Origin: Actinomycetales bacterium JB111
Lineage (GTDB): Bacteria > Actinomycetota > Actinomycetes > Actinomycetales > Actinomycetaceae
Direction: 5' to 3'
DNA: 64,000 nucleotides
NCBI GenBank assembly: GCA_900163555.1
Contig: FUHX01000013.1
Location: forward strand, 1-64,000
Shown piece after piece: positions 45,646-54,714 of the stretch. The stretch's first letter is position 1; each line of letters begins with the position of its first letter. The notes beneath the pieces are model-generated. The model did not search any database. It was not told where the DNA came from and was given only the letters and a program-made list of their open reading frames with translations. Both the position numbers and the translations under genes were made by a program.

Positions 45646-47148
45646 ATGACGTCCCCCGAGCCCGGGCGCGGCCCCGCGCCCTCCCCCGAGGTCACCGACC
45701 AGTTCTCCCGCCCCCTGACGTCGGGCACCGCCCGCTCGTCGCTCCTGCGGGACCGGAGGGTGGTGGTCTGGGCGCTGTGGGACTGGGCGTCGGCGGCGTT
45801 CAACGCGGTGATCACCACGTTCGTCTTCTCCGTGTACCTCACCAACTCGGACCTCTTCGGCCCTGGCGCCGACCGGACGCTCGCGGTCGTCCTCGCGGTC
45901 GCGGGCGTCGCCGTCGCGCTGACGGCCCCGGTCACGGGGCAGCGCGCGGACCGCTCGGGCCGCCGCGCGATCAGCCTGGCGATCTACACCGGCATCATCG
46001 CCCTGGTCACCGCGCTGATGTTCCTCGTGCAGCCGGCGGTGCAGGACGACGGCACGTTCGCTGCCCAGTGGCTGTGGCTGGGCCTCATCCTGCTCGCGGT
46101 CGGCAACGTCGCGAGCGAGCTGGCTGGCGTCAACTACAACGCCATGCTCAACGGCATCTCGACGCCGGCCAACGTCGGCCGCGTTTCGGGCTTCGGCTGG
46201 GGCCTGGGCTACGTGGGCGGCATCGTGCTGCTGCTCATCGTCTACTTCGGCCTCATCAACCCGGAGGTCGGGCTGTTCGGCGTGACCTCCGAGCGCGGCA
46301 TGGACGTCCGGGTCACCACGCTCGTCGCCGCGCTCTGGACGGCTCTGTTCTCCCTGCCCCTCATCGTCTCCTCGCTGCGCGCAGCGGCGGCCGAGAAGGC
46401 CGAGCGCGGACGTGAGCAGGCGGCGCCGAAGGAGTCCATCGTCGAGTCCTACCGGCGGCTCCTCCGTTCGATCGTCGAGCTGGCGCGGTCCGACCGCCGC
46501 ACGGCCTTTTTCCTCCTGGCCTCCGCGGTGTTCCGGGACGGCCTGGCGGGCGTCTTCACGTTCGGTGGCATCATCGCGGCCGGCACGTTCGGATTCTCAC
46601 CGGGCGACGTCATCATCTTCGCGGTCGCCGCGAACATCGTCGCGGGCATCGCGACCATCGCCTTCGGCCGGCTCGACGACGCCCTCGGCCCGAAGACCGT
46701 CATCGTCCTGTCCCTGACCTGCATGGTCATCGCGGGCATCGGGGTCTTCGTCCTCCACGACCTCGGCGCCGCCGTGTTCTGGGCGCTCGGGCTCACGCTC
46801 TGCGTGTTCGTCGGCCCGGCCCAGTCCGCGTCGCGCACGTTCCTGGCCCGGCTTATCCCGGCCGGCAAGGAGGGCGAGGTCTTCGGCCTGTACGCCACGA
46901 CGGGCCGCGCGGTCTCGTTCCTCGCGCCGGCCATGTTCGCCGGGGCGCTGTGGATCGGCGAGCAGGTCACCGGCCTGACCGACGACGACGTCCAGTACTG
47001 GGGCATCCTCGGCATCGTCCTCGTGCTCGCCATCGGGCTCGCGCTCGTCCTCCCCGTGAGCGCGAAGAATCTCCGCCCCGCCGACGCCGTGGACGAGCCG
47101 GGCGAGGACGCGGCACCCGGTCGGGACGACCCGACGGCGAAGGGCTGA
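45646..47148 (+). CDS. MFS transporter, UMF1/Atg22-like
   Basis: A 500-residue membrane protein with about twelve helices, of the UMF1 (vacuole effluxer Atg22-like) branch of the major facilitator superfamily. Typical features: [24 protein letters not shown] in the first helix (tryptophan-rich start), [15 protein letters not shown] as the cytoplasmic loop, [34 protein letters not shown] (read in parts), and [28 protein letters not shown]. The C-terminus is acidic and hydrophilic. It is divergent from cysS and stands alone. The transported solute is unknown; amino acid export is the role of eukaryotic relatives. Confidence 0.85.
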   Translation: MTSPEPGRGPAPSPEVTDQFSRPLTSGTARSSLLRDRRVVVWALWDWASAAFNAVITTFVFSVYLTNSDLFGPGADRTLAVVLAVAGVAVALTAPVTGQRADRSGRRAISLAIYTGIIALVTALMFLVQPAVQDDGTFAAQWLWLGLILLAVGNVASELAGVNYNAMLNGISTPANVGRVSGFGWGLGYVGGIVLLLIVYFGLINPEVGLFGVTSERGMDVRVTTLVAALWTALFSLPLIVSSLRAAAAEKAERGREQAAPKESIVESYRRLLRSIVELARSDRRTAFFLLASAVFRDGLAGVFTFGGIIAAGTFGFSPGDVIIFAVAANIVAGIATIAFGRLDDALGPKTVIVLSLTCMVIAGIGVFVLHDLGAAVFWALGLTLCVFVGPAQSASRTFLARLIPAGKEGEVFGLYATTGRAVSFLAPAMFAGALWIGEQVTGLTDDDVQYWGILGIVLVLAIGLALVLPVSAKNLRPADAVDEPGEDAAPGRDDPTAKG

Positions 47149-47256
47149 TCCGGGCGGGTCGCACGGGTCGCGCGCGTCTTGCCCGCGCCTGGGCGCGCGG
47201 GCACGTCCGCGCCCACGCTCGCGCCCACCCGCGGCTGGGCGCCCGGTCCGTCGCCC

Positions 47257-47736
47257 CTACGCGCGCGCGACGAGCGCCGTCGCGACCGCGGCCACACCCT
47301 CCCGGCGGCCGGTGAATCCGAGCCCGTCGGTGGTCGTGGCCGACAGTGACACGCTCGCCCCGAGTGCGGCGGCCATCGCCGCCTCGGCCTCCTCGCGCCG
47401 CGGGCCGACCCGGGGGAACGCGCCGACGACCTGCACCGCCACGTTGCCGATCACCCAGCCCGCCTCGCGCACGCGCCGCGCCATCTCGGTGAGCAGGTCC
47501 GCGCCGGACGCGCCCGCCCAGCGCGGGTCGTCGGTGCCGATCTGGGTGCCGAGGTCCGCCATGCCCGCGGCGGAGAGGATCGCGTCGCAGGCGGCGTGGG
47601 CGGCGACGTCCGCGTCGGAGTGCCCCTCGAGCCCGACCACCCCGGGCCAGTGCAGGCACGCGAGCATCATCGGTCGGTCGGCATCCGCGGAGACCGCGTG
47701 CACGTCGGTGCCGATGCCGGTGCGGGGAAGCTCCAT
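47257..47736 (-). CDS. ispF: 2-C-methyl-D-erythritol 2,4-cyclodiphosphate synthase
   Basis: MEP-pathway enzyme (159 residues, trimeric) forming the cyclic diphosphate en route to isoprenoid precursors. The zinc site is visible as GIGTDVHAV (Asp and His) plus [11 protein letters not shown]; the C-terminus has [19 protein letters not shown]. Length is normal. It starts 10 bp after the ispD stop, so ispD and ispF are one unit with carD just upstream. Confidence 0.95.
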   Translation of the reverse strand: MELPRTGIGTDVHAVSADADRPMMLACLHWPGVVGLEGHSDADVAAHAACDAILSAAGMADLGTQIGTDDPRWAGASGADLLTEMARRVREAGWVIGNVAVQVVGAFPRVGPRREEAEAAMAAALGASVSLSATTTDGLGFTGRREGVAAVATALVARA

Positions 47737-47746
47737 GCCCCCGACG

Positions 47747-48523
47747 CTACCGCCCGGCGACGATGAGCTCGGCGACCCTCAGGTCCCAGGGAGTCGTCAC
47801 CTTGAGCGCCTCCATCGAGCCTGGCACCACGACCACCTGGCCGCCGGCGGCCTCGACCAGGCCGGCGTCGTCGGTGGCCGCGAGCGACTCATCTCCCGCC
47901 CGCTCGGCGCCGAACTCATGGGCGCTGCGGACGACCGCGCACGTGAAGCCCTGCGGGGTCTGCACGGCGCGCAGGACGGCCCGGTCCACGGTCGCCGTCA
48001 CCGGCTCCGTCCCGTCGGCGGACGCCTCGCCGACCCGCTTGAGCGTGTCGGTCACGGGCACCACCGGGATCACCGCCCCGTGCCCCCCGACGACGGCCTC
48101 GACCACGTCCCGGATCTGCGCCCCCGGGGTCAGGCAGCGGGCGGCGTCGTGGACGAGCACGACATCCGTCTCGTCCGGGGCCGCCAGGTCGTCCAGCGCG
48201 GCCAGCCCGGCGACGACGGAGCCCTGTCGGGTGGATCCGCCCGGCACGACCGCGAGCGGGCCGGTCCACCCGGCCGAGGCGAGCGCGCTGCGGGAGGCGG
48301 CGTCGGCGTCGGGGATGCGGCCCGCCGGGCCGACCACGACGATCGAGTCGACGACGCCGGAGCGCGCCAGCCCCTCGAGCGCGTGGGCGAGCAGGGGGCG
48401 GCCGGCGAGCTCGACGAAGGCCTTCGGCCCGCGGTCCCCGAGCCTCGTGCCGGACCCGGCGGCCACGAGGACGCAGTGCACGCGGACGCCCCGGACCGGT
48501 GCGGCGGGATCGTTGGGGGTCAT
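47747..48523 (-). CDS. ispD: 2-C-methyl-D-erythritol 4-phosphate cytidylyltransferase
   Basis: MEP-pathway cytidylyltransferase (258 residues). The CTP-binding loop is [19 protein letters not shown] near residues 17-35; [10 protein letters not shown] and [10 protein letters not shown] are further family motifs, with [20 protein letters not shown] near the end. I chose the ATG at 48523 because GGAGG lies five bases upstream; an ATG at 48568 would reach the carD terminator. The order carD-ispD-ispF is a well-known actinobacterial arrangement. Confidence 0.93.
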   Translation of the reverse strand: MTPNDPAAPVRGVRVHCVLVAAGSGTRLGDRGPKAFVELAGRPLLAHALEGLARSGVVDSIVVVGPAGRIPDADAASRSALASAGWTGPLAVVPGGSTRQGSVVAGLAALDDLAAPDETDVVLVHDAARCLTPGAQIRDVVEAVVGGHGAVIPVVPVTDTLKRVGEASADGTEPVTATVDRAVLRAVQTPQGFTCAVVRSAHEFGAERAGDESLAATDDAGLVEAAGGQVVVVPGSMEALKVTTPWDLRVAELIVAGR

Positions 48524-48574
48524 CGGCGCCTCCGGCTCGCTCCCGCCGCGGTCGTCGGGGCGGGACATGAGCAG

Positions 48575-48595
48575 GCCCGCCCCGTCGGGGCGGGC
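48575..48595. terminator. Terminator after carD
   Basis: Ten-base perfect arms (GCCCGCCCCG and its complement) around a single T, 33 bp beyond the carD stop on the minus strand. It separates carD from ispD at least in part. Confidence 0.7.
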
Positions 48596-48627
48596 CGCTG
48601 CATGGGATGGGTGCTGCGTGGGACGGG

Positions 48628-49167
48628 TCAGGAGGCCTCGGGCTCGACGGCCTTCTCGGCCTCCGGCTCCTCGGCGGCCGGCATGCCCTCGGCGAGGACG
48701 TCGTCGAGCAGGCGCTCGGCGGCCTCCTCGTCGATCTCCTTCGCGAGCGCGAGCTCGGAGGACAGGATCTGACGTGCCTTGGCCAGCATGCGCTTCTCAC
48801 CGGCGGACAGGCCACGATCGGTGTCCCGGCGCGAGAGGTCGCGGACGACCTCGGCGACCTTGTTGATGTCACCGGAGGCGATCTTCTCGACGTTCGCCTT
48901 GTAGCGGCGCGACCAGTTGGTCGGCTCCTCGGTGTGCGGGGCGCGCAGGACCTCGAGCACGCGCTCCAGGCCCTCCTCGCCGACCACGTCGCGGACGCCG
49001 ACGAGGTCGACGTTCTCGGCGGGCACCTGGATGCTCAGATCCCCCTGGGCCACGCGAAGGTGGAGGTAGGTCTTCTCCACGCCCTTGATTGTGCGGACCG
49101 TGATGTCCTCGATGAGGGCTGCTCCGTGATGCGGATAAACCACGGTCTCACCAACGGCGAACGTCAT
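48628..49167 (-). CDS. carD: CarD transcription factor (RNA polymerase-binding)
   Basis: Global RNA polymerase-binding regulator (179 residues) that stabilises open complexes, notably at rRNA and other housekeeping promoters. The N-terminal RID Tudor-like domain reads [20 protein letters not shown], and the helical C-terminal DNA-binding part includes [17 protein letters not shown] with the Trp that wedges at the bubble edge. A short Glu/Ala tail follows. GAGGGAG precedes the ATG. In actinobacteria with leaderless, weakly -35-dependent promoters this factor is important. Confidence 0.95.
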   Translation of the reverse strand: MTFAVGETVVYPHHGAALIEDITVRTIKGVEKTYLHLRVAQGDLSIQVPAENVDLVGVRDVVGEEGLERVLEVLRAPHTEEPTNWSRRYKANVEKIASGDINKVAEVVRDLSRRDTDRGLSAGEKRMLAKARQILSSELALAKEIDEEAAERLLDDVLAEGMPAAEEPEAEKAVEPEAS

Positions 49168-49203
49168 GTGTGAAGTGCTCCCTCAAGATGTCGACGACGG
49201 CCT

Positions 49204-49209
49204 ATTCTA
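49204..49209 (-). promoter_or_regulatory. -10 hexamer TAGAAT of carD
   Basis: TAGAAT on the minus strand lies 37 bp before the carD ATG, within an AT-richer patch. The leader carries a ribosome binding site. Confidence 0.5.
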
Positions 49210-49326
49210 CCACGAGGAAATGGCGAGATTCCGCGCTTGATCAAGCCGGGCCCCGGCGGAGCGCGCAACCGGTCCGCGCCGGTCTAGTACTCTGCGAGAG
49301 GTCCCACCTCGTCCCATAAGGAGCCC

Positions 49327-49809
49327 ATGACCATGGCCGTGCTCAAGCGCCTCGCTCGCGCAGGTGTCGTCCTGGCGTCCGCCGCCGTCCTGGCGTCCTG
49401 CCAGCTCGCGACCCACCCGATCACGACCAACGGTTACGGCCCGTCCGACGGCATCCGGGTCGTCGTCGCCGACGGCATCAACGTCGAGAACCTCCTCGTC
49501 GTCACCGAGGCGGAGGGCGAAACCGGGTACGTGATCGGATCGATCGTCAACAACACGGGAACCGACGCCACGGTGCTGCTCGACATCGGCGAGTCCGGCA
49601 GCCCCTCCCCCTTCGAGGTGCCCGCGCGCGGCAACATCAACCTCACCGAGTCCGACATGACGGTCGAGTCGGTCGACGCCGCCCCCGGAGCCACGATCCC
49701 CACCACGATCCAGGGCCCGGACGGCTTCAACGAGGTCCGCGCGACCCCGGTCCTCGACGGGACGCTCCCCGAGTACGCGGAGTTCCTCGAGACCGCCACC
49801 GCCCCCTGA
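49327..49809 (+). CDS. Predicted lipoprotein of unknown function
   Basis: A 160-residue exported lipoprotein. Signal peptide MTMAVLKRLARAGVVLASAAVLASC, read as a basic start, hydrophobic core and lipobox LASC with Cys near residue 25. The mature part is beta-rich (GIRVVVADGINVENLLVV, GYVIGSIVNN, INLTESDM) and resembles small actinobacterial lipoproteins of the kind found beside carD; no catalytic motif is seen. AAGGAG lies just before the ATG at 49327; the ATG at 49333 is an alternative with better spacing. TACTCT at 49288-49293 is a likely -10 box, divergent from carD. Confidence 0.75.
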   Translation: MTMAVLKRLARAGVVLASAAVLASCQLATHPITTNGYGPSDGIRVVVADGINVENLLVVTEAEGETGYVIGSIVNNTGTDATVLLDIGESGSPSPFEVPARGNINLTESDMTVESVDAAPGATIPTTIQGPDGFNEVRATPVLDGTLPEYAEFLETATAP

Positions 49810-49882
49810 TCCACGGGGTCCCTGATCGACGCAGCTCCCTGATCCACGCGGCCGCCGGCGCACGACGTCGGGGCCGAACACC

Positions 49883-49916
49883 ACGAGGCCGGCTCGCCCA
49901 CGCGAGCCGGCCTCGT
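49883..49916. terminator. Terminator between the lipoprotein gene and regX3
   Basis: Fifteen-base perfect arms around the loop ccac lie between convergent genes. Three approximate copies of ccctgatccacg lie just before it (49803-49850). Confidence 0.75.
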
Positions 49917-49957
49917 CGTCGTCGGGGGGCCTATGACCGGGCGTCAGTCGCCGGTCC

Positions 49958-50644
49958 TCAGGCGTCCGTGACGAGCTTGTAGCCCAGGCCGCGCACGGTC
50001 TGCAGCATCGTCGGGTTCGCCGGGTCCTCCTCGATCTTCGCCCGCACGCGCTTGACGTGGACGTCGAGGGTCTTCGTGTCCCCGTGGTAGTTCGGGCCCC
50101 AGATGCGGTCGATGATCTGGCCGCGGGTGAGGACCCGGTCCGGGTTGCGCAGGAACATCTCGAGGAGCTCGAACTCGCGCAGCGGCATGGCGACCTGGGT
50201 GCCGTCCACCGACATCTCGTGGCGGTCGATGTCCATGCGGACCCGCCCGACGGCGAGCACGGCCTCCTCCTCGACGTCGACGTTCGAGCCGCGCCGCAGG
50301 ACCGCCCGCACGCGGGCGAGGAGCTCGCGGTACGAGTACGGCTTCGTCACGTAGTCGTCGGCACCCAGCTCGAGGCCCACCACCTTGTCGATCTCCGAGT
50401 CCTTGGCCGTCAGCATGATGACCGGGACCTGCGAGCGCTGGCGCAGCTGGCGGCACACCTCGGTGCCGGACAGCCCCGGCAGCATGAGGTCGAGCAGCAC
50501 GAGGTCCGCCCCGGAGCGGTCGAACACGCCGACCGCCTCCGCGCCGTCGGCCACCGCCTCCACGTCGAAGCCGTCGCGCTCCAGCTTGAACGTCAGCGTC
50601 TCGCGGTAGGTCTGCTCGTCCTCGACCAGCAGGATCTTCGTCAT
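49958..50644 (-). CDS. regX3: Response regulator RegX3-like (phosphate)
   Basis: OmpR-family regulator of 228 residues. Receiver: ILLVEDEQTYRETL, phosphoacceptor Asp in LVLLDLMLPGLSG, and VTKPYSYRELLARV. Winged helix: LREFELLEMFLRNPDRVLTRGQIIDRIWG and LDVHVKRVRAKIE. Its ATG overlaps the kinase stop (ATGA), and phoU is divergent from the kinase, which is the standard senX3-regX3 neighbourhood of actinobacteria. It should control phosphate-starvation genes. Note the kinase-first order in this operon. Confidence 0.9.
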   Translation of the reverse strand: MTKILLVEDEQTYRETLTFKLERDGFDVEAVADGAEAVGVFDRSGADLVLLDLMLPGLSGTEVCRQLRQRSQVPVIMLTAKDSEIDKVVGLELGADDYVTKPYSYRELLARVRAVLRRGSNVDVEEEAVLAVGRVRMDIDRHEMSVDGTQVAMPLREFELLEMFLRNPDRVLTRGQIIDRIWGPNYHGDTKTLDVHVKRVRAKIEEDPANPTMLQTVRGLGYKLVTDA

Positions 50645-51876
50645 CTGTGCTCCTCGGCGTGCAGTTCGGGCTCGGTGTCGATGCCCTCGGTCTCGACGCC
50701 GTCGGCGTCGGGGTCGTCCTCGTCGGTGGATTGTCCCGCGCCGGGCTCGTGCGCCTCGGGCAGGACGAGGGTGAAGGTGGATCCGCGCCCGCCCGTCGAC
50801 CACAGCTCGGCGCGGCCGCCGTGGTCCGCGGCGACGTGCTTGACGATGCTGAGGCCGAGGCCGGACCCGCCGGTCTCGCGCGACCGGGCGACGTCGCCCC
50901 GGTAGAAGCGCTCGAAGACGCGCTCCTGCGCGTCCGGCGGGATGCCCTGGCCCTGGTCGACGACGGCGATGCGGATGAGGCCGTCCTGGCGGCTGACCCC
51001 GACCGAGGCCGTGGAGCTCGACGGCGAGTAGCGGACGGCGTTGTCGAGGAGGTTGCGCACCGCGGTGGTGAGCATGCCCTGGTCCCCGTACAGGCGCAGG
51101 CCGGGGGTGCCGCCGGTGCGGATCGCGACCTTGCGGGACTCGGCCTCCACGCGGACGCGGTCGACGGCGTCGGCCACCACGTCGTCGACGTCGACGACGA
51201 CCGGGTCCACGAGCGCGTCCGGCTCCTGGAGCCGGGAGAGGTCGATGATGTCCTGCACGAGGCCGGTCAGGCGCCCGGACTCGGTGATCATGCGGCTCGC
51301 GAAGTGCCGCACCTGCTCAGGCTCGTCCGCGACGTCGTCGACGGTCTCGGCCAGCAGGGCGATCGCCCCGATCGGGGTCTTCAGCTCGTGCGAGACGTTG
51401 GCGACGAAGTCGCGGCGCATGTCCTCCACCCGGCGGGCGCGCGTGCGGTCCTCGGCGAGCAGGAGCACGCGGCCGTCCTTGAGGCCGGCCACCCGCACCT
51501 GGAGGTGCACGACGCCGGTCCCGTCGACCGGCCCGCGCGGCAGGGTGAGCTCGGCGTCCCGGATCTGGCCGTCGCGCCGCAGCTTGGCGACCATGTCCGC
51601 CAGCTCCGTGTGGGCGAGCCGGTCGTGCCGGACCATCCCGAACCCGTAGGCCGCGGACGATGCCCGCACGACGTCGTCGTCGGCATCGAGCACCACGACC
51701 AGCTGGGGCAGGACCGTGAGGACCGAGACGACCTCGGCGTCCAGGCCCTCGTCGGCGTCGGGCGGGTCGAGGACGGCCGCGCGCTCGCGGTCGGACGCGC
51801 GCAGCGCGAGGCCGGCGCCGAGACCGACCAGAAGGCCGAGAAGGGCGACCACCCACAGATGCCAGGAGTCCTGCAC
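50641..51876 (-). CDS. senX3: Sensor histidine kinase SenX3-like (phosphate)
   Basis: A 411-residue membrane kinase. One or two short N-terminal helices (WVVALLGLLVGLGAGLAL), a PAS-like region (about 45-145), then RRDFVANVSHELKTPIGAIALL with the phosphoacceptor His near residue 165, N box AVRNLLDNAVRYSPSS, and G boxes VDQGQGIP and SGLGLSIVKHV. The C-terminal 40 residues are Asp/Glu-rich and not conserved. In phosphate-replete cells this kinase is held in check by PhoU and the Pst transporter. The GTG at 51876 lies 7 nt after TACCCT, so a leaderless message is possible. Confidence 0.9.
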   Translation of the reverse strand: MQDSWHLWVVALLGLLVGLGAGLALRASDRERAAVLDPPDADEGLDAEVVSVLTVLPQLVVVLDADDDVVRASSAAYGFGMVRHDRLAHTELADMVAKLRRDGQIRDAELTLPRGPVDGTGVVHLQVRVAGLKDGRVLLLAEDRTRARRVEDMRRDFVANVSHELKTPIGAIALLAETVDDVADEPEQVRHFASRMITESGRLTGLVQDIIDLSRLQEPDALVDPVVVDVDDVVADAVDRVRVEAESRKVAIRTGGTPGLRLYGDQGMLTTAVRNLLDNAVRYSPSSSTASVGVSRQDGLIRIAVVDQGQGIPPDAQERVFERFYRGDVARSRETGGSGLGLSIVKHVAADHGGRAELWSTGGRGSTFTLVLPEAHEPGAGQSTDEDDPDADGVETEGIDTEPELHAEEHR

Positions 51877-51883
51877 GTGACCG

Positions 51884-51889
51884 AGGGTA
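51884..51889 (-). promoter_or_regulatory. -10 hexamer TACCCT, senX3-regX3
   Basis: On the minus strand TACCCT is followed by seven bases and the GTG at 51876. Confidence 0.4.
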
Positions 51890-51904
51890 GGACGAAGGTG
51901 CCCA

Positions 51905-51986
51905 GTTCACCGAAGCCGCTCCGCCACGACAGATTGCGGCAACCGGCCCTGCACCGGTCGTTAACCTGGACAGGCTTGGCTAACGT
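51905..51986 (+). promoter_or_regulatory. phoU promoter region with PHO-like half-sites
   Basis: GTTCACC at 51905-51911 and GTTAACC at 51960-51966 resemble half-sites of actinobacterial phosphate-regulator boxes, and TAACGT at 51981-51986 is a likely -10 box for phoU. The divergent layout with senX3 would allow autoregulation by RegX3. The half-sites are isolated, not the tandem arrays of strong boxes. Confidence 0.3.
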
Positions 51987-52045
51987 TGGACCGTGCGGCA
52001 GCAGATTCGGCCGCCATCTAGACGAGCCCGCGGAGGCCACACAGC

Positions 52046-52705
52046 ATGCGCAAGATCTTCACCCACGACCTGGAACAGCTCCAGGACAACCTGATCCGTC
52101 TCGCCGAGGCCAGCCGCCAGGCGATGACCAAGGCGGCCGAGGCCCTGCGCAGCGCCAACCTCGTGCTCGCGGAGCAGGTCATCGACGCCGACGACCGGAT
52201 CGACGAGCTCGACCGCCAGCTGAACGAGCAGGGCGTGGCCCTCCTCGCGCTGCAGGCCCCTGTCTCCCGCGACCTGCGTCAGGTCATCTCCGCCCTGCGC
52301 CTGTCCTCGACCCTCGAGCGCATGGGCGACCTCGCCCAGCACGTCGCGATGGTCGCGCGCGGCCGGTTCCCCGACCACGTGGTCGGCGGCAGCGCCCACG
52401 ACCTCCTCATCGAGATGGCCGACGAGGCCGTCCGCGTCGCCGACGACGTCGTCGACCTGGTCGTCAACGTCGATCTCGAGACCGCGCGCCGGATCGAGGA
52501 GAAGGACCACATCCTCGACGCGCTGCACCTGAAGACCTTCGACCTGGTGCTCGACGACTCGATCGAGCTCACCCGCCAGGAGATCGTCGACGTCATCCTG
52601 CTCGGCCGCTACCTCGAGCGCTTCGGCGACCACGGCGTCTCCGCCGCGCACCGCATCAACTACCTCGTCACGGGCGACCCGGTCCGCGAGGCCGACGAGG
52701 ACTGA
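52046..52705 (+). CDS. phoU: Phosphate signalling protein PhoU
   Basis: Cytosolic all-helical protein (219 residues) that links the phosphate transporter to the sensor kinase and represses the pathway when phosphate is ample. Two PhoU repeats are visible, each with the metal-binding E/D-xxx-D pattern: ADDRIDELDRQLNEQGVAL in the first, and EEKDHILDALHLKTFDLVL in the second; RYLERFGDHGVSAAHRI closes the second repeat. The ATG at 52046 follows CGGAGG. It is divergent from senX3-regX3. Confidence 0.93.
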   Translation: MRKIFTHDLEQLQDNLIRLAEASRQAMTKAAEALRSANLVLAEQVIDADDRIDELDRQLNEQGVALLALQAPVSRDLRQVISALRLSSTLERMGDLAQHVAMVARGRFPDHVVGGSAHDLLIEMADEAVRVADDVVDLVVNVDLETARRIEEKDHILDALHLKTFDLVLDDSIELTRQEIVDVILLGRYLERFGDHGVSAAHRINYLVTGDPVREADED

Positions 52706-52755
52706 CCGACCTCGCCGCGCGTCCGCGGACGGATGAAAGCGCGCGGCACGAACAA

Positions 52756-52799
52756 ACGACGCGGGGCGGGTGAATACACATTCACCCGCCCCGCGTCGT
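52756..52799. terminator. Terminator between phoU and gpmA
   Basis: Twenty-base perfect arms around the loop acac lie between convergent phoU and gpmA. The outer bases of the stem are AT-rich toward both sides. Confidence 0.85.
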
Positions 52800-52825
52800 G
52801 TTCGCGCCGTGGGCGCGAGCGCGTG

Positions 52826-53563
52826 CTACTTCCCCTGGTTGGCGACCGCCGCGATCGCGGCCTTCGCGGCCTCCGGGTCGAGGTACTGACCACCCGGGGT
52901 GATCGGCTTCAGGTTCTCGTCGAGCTCGTAGAGCAGCGGAATACCCGTCGGAACGTTGAGGCCCGAGATGGTCTCGTCGTCGATTCCGTCAAGGTGCTTG
53001 ATGATCGCCCGCAGCGAGTTTCCGTGGGCGGCGACGAGAACGGTCTTGCCCGAGGTGAGGTCCGGGACAATCTCGGATTCCCAGTACGGAAGGGCGCGCA
53101 CGAGGACGTCCTTCAGGCACTCGGCGCGCGGAATCGGCTCACCGGCGTAGCGGGCCTCCGCATCCTGGCTGAATTCGGAGCCGAGCTCGATCTCCGGCGG
53201 CGGGACGTCGTAGCTGCGGCGCCAGAGCATGAACTGCTCCTCGCCGTACTCGTCGCGGATCTCCTTCTTGTTCTTTCCCTGGAGAGCGCCGTAGTGACGC
53301 TCGTTCAGGCGCCAGTCGCGCTTGACCGGGATCCAGTGCAGCTCGGCCGCGTCGAGGGCGAGGTTCGCGGTCGTGATCGCCCGCCGCAGGAGCGAGGTGT
53401 GCAGGACGTCGGGGCGGACGCCGGCGTCGACGAGCAGGTGCCCTCCGCGCGTGGCCTCCTCGACGCCCTTCTCGGACAGCGGCACGTCCACCCAGCCGGT
53501 GAACAGGTTCTTGGCGTTCCACTCGCTCTCGCCGTGGCGGAGCAGTACGAGTCGGTAGGTCAT
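52826..53563 (-). CDS. gpmA: 2,3-bisphosphoglycerate-dependent phosphoglycerate mutase
   Basis: Glycolytic/gluconeogenic enzyme (245 residues) interconverting 3- and 2-phosphoglycerate. The phospho-His motif is [20 protein letters not shown] (residues about 5-24); [14 protein letters not shown], and the second catalytic His in [13 protein letters not shown], are present. Length is typical of the dPGM type. GGAAGGATGGGGGC precedes the ATG. This is a core gene with slightly lower GC at wobble positions than its neighbours. Confidence 0.95.
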   Translation of the reverse strand: MTYRLVLLRHGESEWNAKNLFTGWVDVPLSEKGVEEATRGGHLLVDAGVRPDVLHTSLLRRAITTANLALDAAELHWIPVKRDWRLNERHYGALQGKNKKEIRDEYGEEQFMLWRRSYDVPPPEIELGSEFSQDAEARYAGEPIPRAECLKDVLVRALPYWESEIVPDLTSGKTVLVAAHGNSLRAIIKHLDGIDDETISGLNVPTGIPLLYELDENLKPITPGGQYLDPEAAKAAIAAVANQGK

Positions 53564-53600
53564 GCCCCCATCCTTCCACCTCGCGGCCCCGCGCACACGG

Positions 53601-53640
53601 ACGATGCGGCCCGATGGACATGTCCGTCGGGCCGCATCGT
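53601..53640. terminator. Terminator after lsr2
   Basis: Fourteen-base perfect arms, extended inward by the GGACATGTCC palindrome, lie between the lsr2 stop and the gpmA start, both on the minus strand. It separates the two transcripts. Confidence 0.75.
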
Positions 53641-53687
53641 CACCGTGCTTGTCGCCGGTGATGCTGCTCGTCAGCGAGCGCTGGTCG

Positions 53688-54017
53688 TCAGCGGTTGTTG
53701 TACATCTCCACGACCTCGGCCTTGATGCGACCGCGGTCGCTGACCTCGATGTTGTTCTCCCGCGCCCACTCGCGAATCGCCTGGGCGTCGCTTGAGGCGC
53801 CGCTCCGGGAGGCGCGCGGACGACGGGTCGTCGCGGCGCCGCCGCGCACGCGGCGAGCACCCGCGATCCACGGAGCGAGCGACTCGCGCAGCTTGGCCGC
53901 GTTCGAGTCGGACAGGTCGATCTCGAAATTCGTGCCGTCGAGCGCGAAGGTGATCGTCGTATCAGCGGCGGAACCGTCGACGTCGTCGATCAGCTTCGTG
54001 ATGGTCTGCCGAGCCAT
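53688..54017 (-). CDS. lsr2: Lsr2 nucleoid-associated protein
   Basis: H-NS-like xenogeneic silencer of actinobacteria (109 residues), which dimerises and bridges AT-rich DNA. The N-terminal dimerisation part is [20 protein letters not shown] plus [15 protein letters not shown]; the C-terminal DNA-binding part has [26 protein letters not shown] with the RGR hook that enters the minor groove. GGAGGG precedes the ATG at 54017; a further upstream in-frame start would add 34 residues without similarity. The sequence before it is AT-rich for this genome, which suits autoregulation. Confidence 0.95.
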   Translation of the reverse strand: MARQTITKLIDDVDGSAADTTITFALDGTNFEIDLSDSNAAKLRESLAPWIAGARRVRGGAATTRRPRASRSGASSDAQAIREWARENNIEVSDRGRIKAEVVEMYNNR

Positions 54018-54218
54018 TTTGCCCTCCACATGGGTTGATACCCCGGTAAAGAATCCCCCCACCGGGCAAGCGGATGAGACACTACTACAGCGGTCGATCG
54101 CGCGCCACAAAGCATTCACAGGGGCATATCAATTGCTGACGTGATCGGAAAGCAAACGATCGTATTGTTGGCCGCCAATCACCATATGGGGAGCGGCTCC
54201 GACTCGCTGCCCGGGTGA
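54018..54218. promoter_or_regulatory. AT-richer region upstream of lsr2
   Basis: The 200-bp gap contains a block at about 54105-54190 with a near-even base mix (for example CATATCAATTGCTGACG), far less GC than the surroundings. It is the lsr2 promoter region and a natural Lsr2 binding target. No gene is seen. Confidence 0.5.
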
Positions 54219-54473
54219 CTACCGGGTCTGCTGCGGATCGTCGTCCGTGGCGGTTCCGCCCACATTTCCCTTGGTGGTCTCGTCCCGTGCGACAGGGAAG
54301 GCGGGGCGCCGGTCGATCGAGGTGGCGGCGAGATCGAGATCCGGGTGCTCCTCACGAAATCGACGCTCGGCGTCCCGTTCTGTCCGGTCTGCCCGGAGAA
54401 ATGCCCGCACGACGACGGCGAGCAGAAGGGCCAGTCCGATCGGAGGGACGAGCGCGATGACGTAGTCGAGCAC
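54219..54473 (-). CDS. Small single-helix membrane protein, unknown function
   Basis: An 84-residue protein with one transmembrane helix at the N-terminus (VIALVPPIGLALLLAVVVRAFL, about 5-26) and a charged cytoplasmic-type tail (ADRTERDAERRFREEHPD). I do not recognise a family; small proteins of this plan are common near lsr2 in actinobacteria. The GTG at 54473 lies 7 nt after TATCGT on the minus strand, close to the leaderless pattern. The upstream ATG at 54542 would run through the tRNA terminator and is unlikely. Confidence 0.6.
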   Translation of the reverse strand: MLDYVIALVPPIGLALLLAVVVRAFLRADRTERDAERRFREEHPDLDLAATSIDRRPAFPVARDETTKGNVGGTATDDDPQQTR

Positions 54474-54480
54474 GGGACCC

Positions 54481-54486
54481 ACGATA
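54481..54486 (-). promoter_or_regulatory. -10 hexamer TATCGT, small membrane protein gene
   Basis: On the minus strand TATCGT is followed by seven bases and the GTG at 54473. Confidence 0.4.
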
Positions 54487-54503
54487 GTCCCCGCAGACGC
54501 AGG

Positions 54504-54534
54504 TCGGGTCCGCGCCTGTTCGGCGCGGACCCGA
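54504..54534. terminator. Terminator after tRNA-Thr (CGT)
   Basis: Thirteen-base perfect arms around the loop tgttc lie 18 bp past the encoded CCA of the minus-strand tRNA. Confidence 0.7.
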
Positions 54535-54554
54535 TCCGGCATGTCATGCCGTGG

Positions 54555-54627
54555 AGCCGCCTAAGGGAATCGAACCCTTGACCTATTCATTACGAGTGAA
54601 TCGCTCTGCCGTCTGAGCTAAGGCGGC
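54555..54627 (-). tRNA. tRNA-Thr (CGT)
   Basis: A 73-nt cloverleaf on the minus strand: acceptor GCCGCCT/AGGCGGC, D arm GCTC/GAGC, anticodon stem ATTCA/TGAAT around CTCGTAA with anticodon CGT, T arm AAGGG-TTCGATT-CCCTT. CCA is encoded (54552-54554). Confidence 0.95.
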
Positions 54628-54714
54628 GCGCTGCCGTGGCAGCGACGTCCACTCTAGTCGGGGACCGCCGTCCCCTTCGACCCGTCAGGGCGCGTCACTC
54701 GTCACACCGGGCGA

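Noticed and set aside
47744-47749. TAGCGT 7 nt before ispF as a leaderless promoter
   Set aside because: The first three bases are the ispD stop codon and the genes lie 10 bp apart in one operon, so the match is probably chance.
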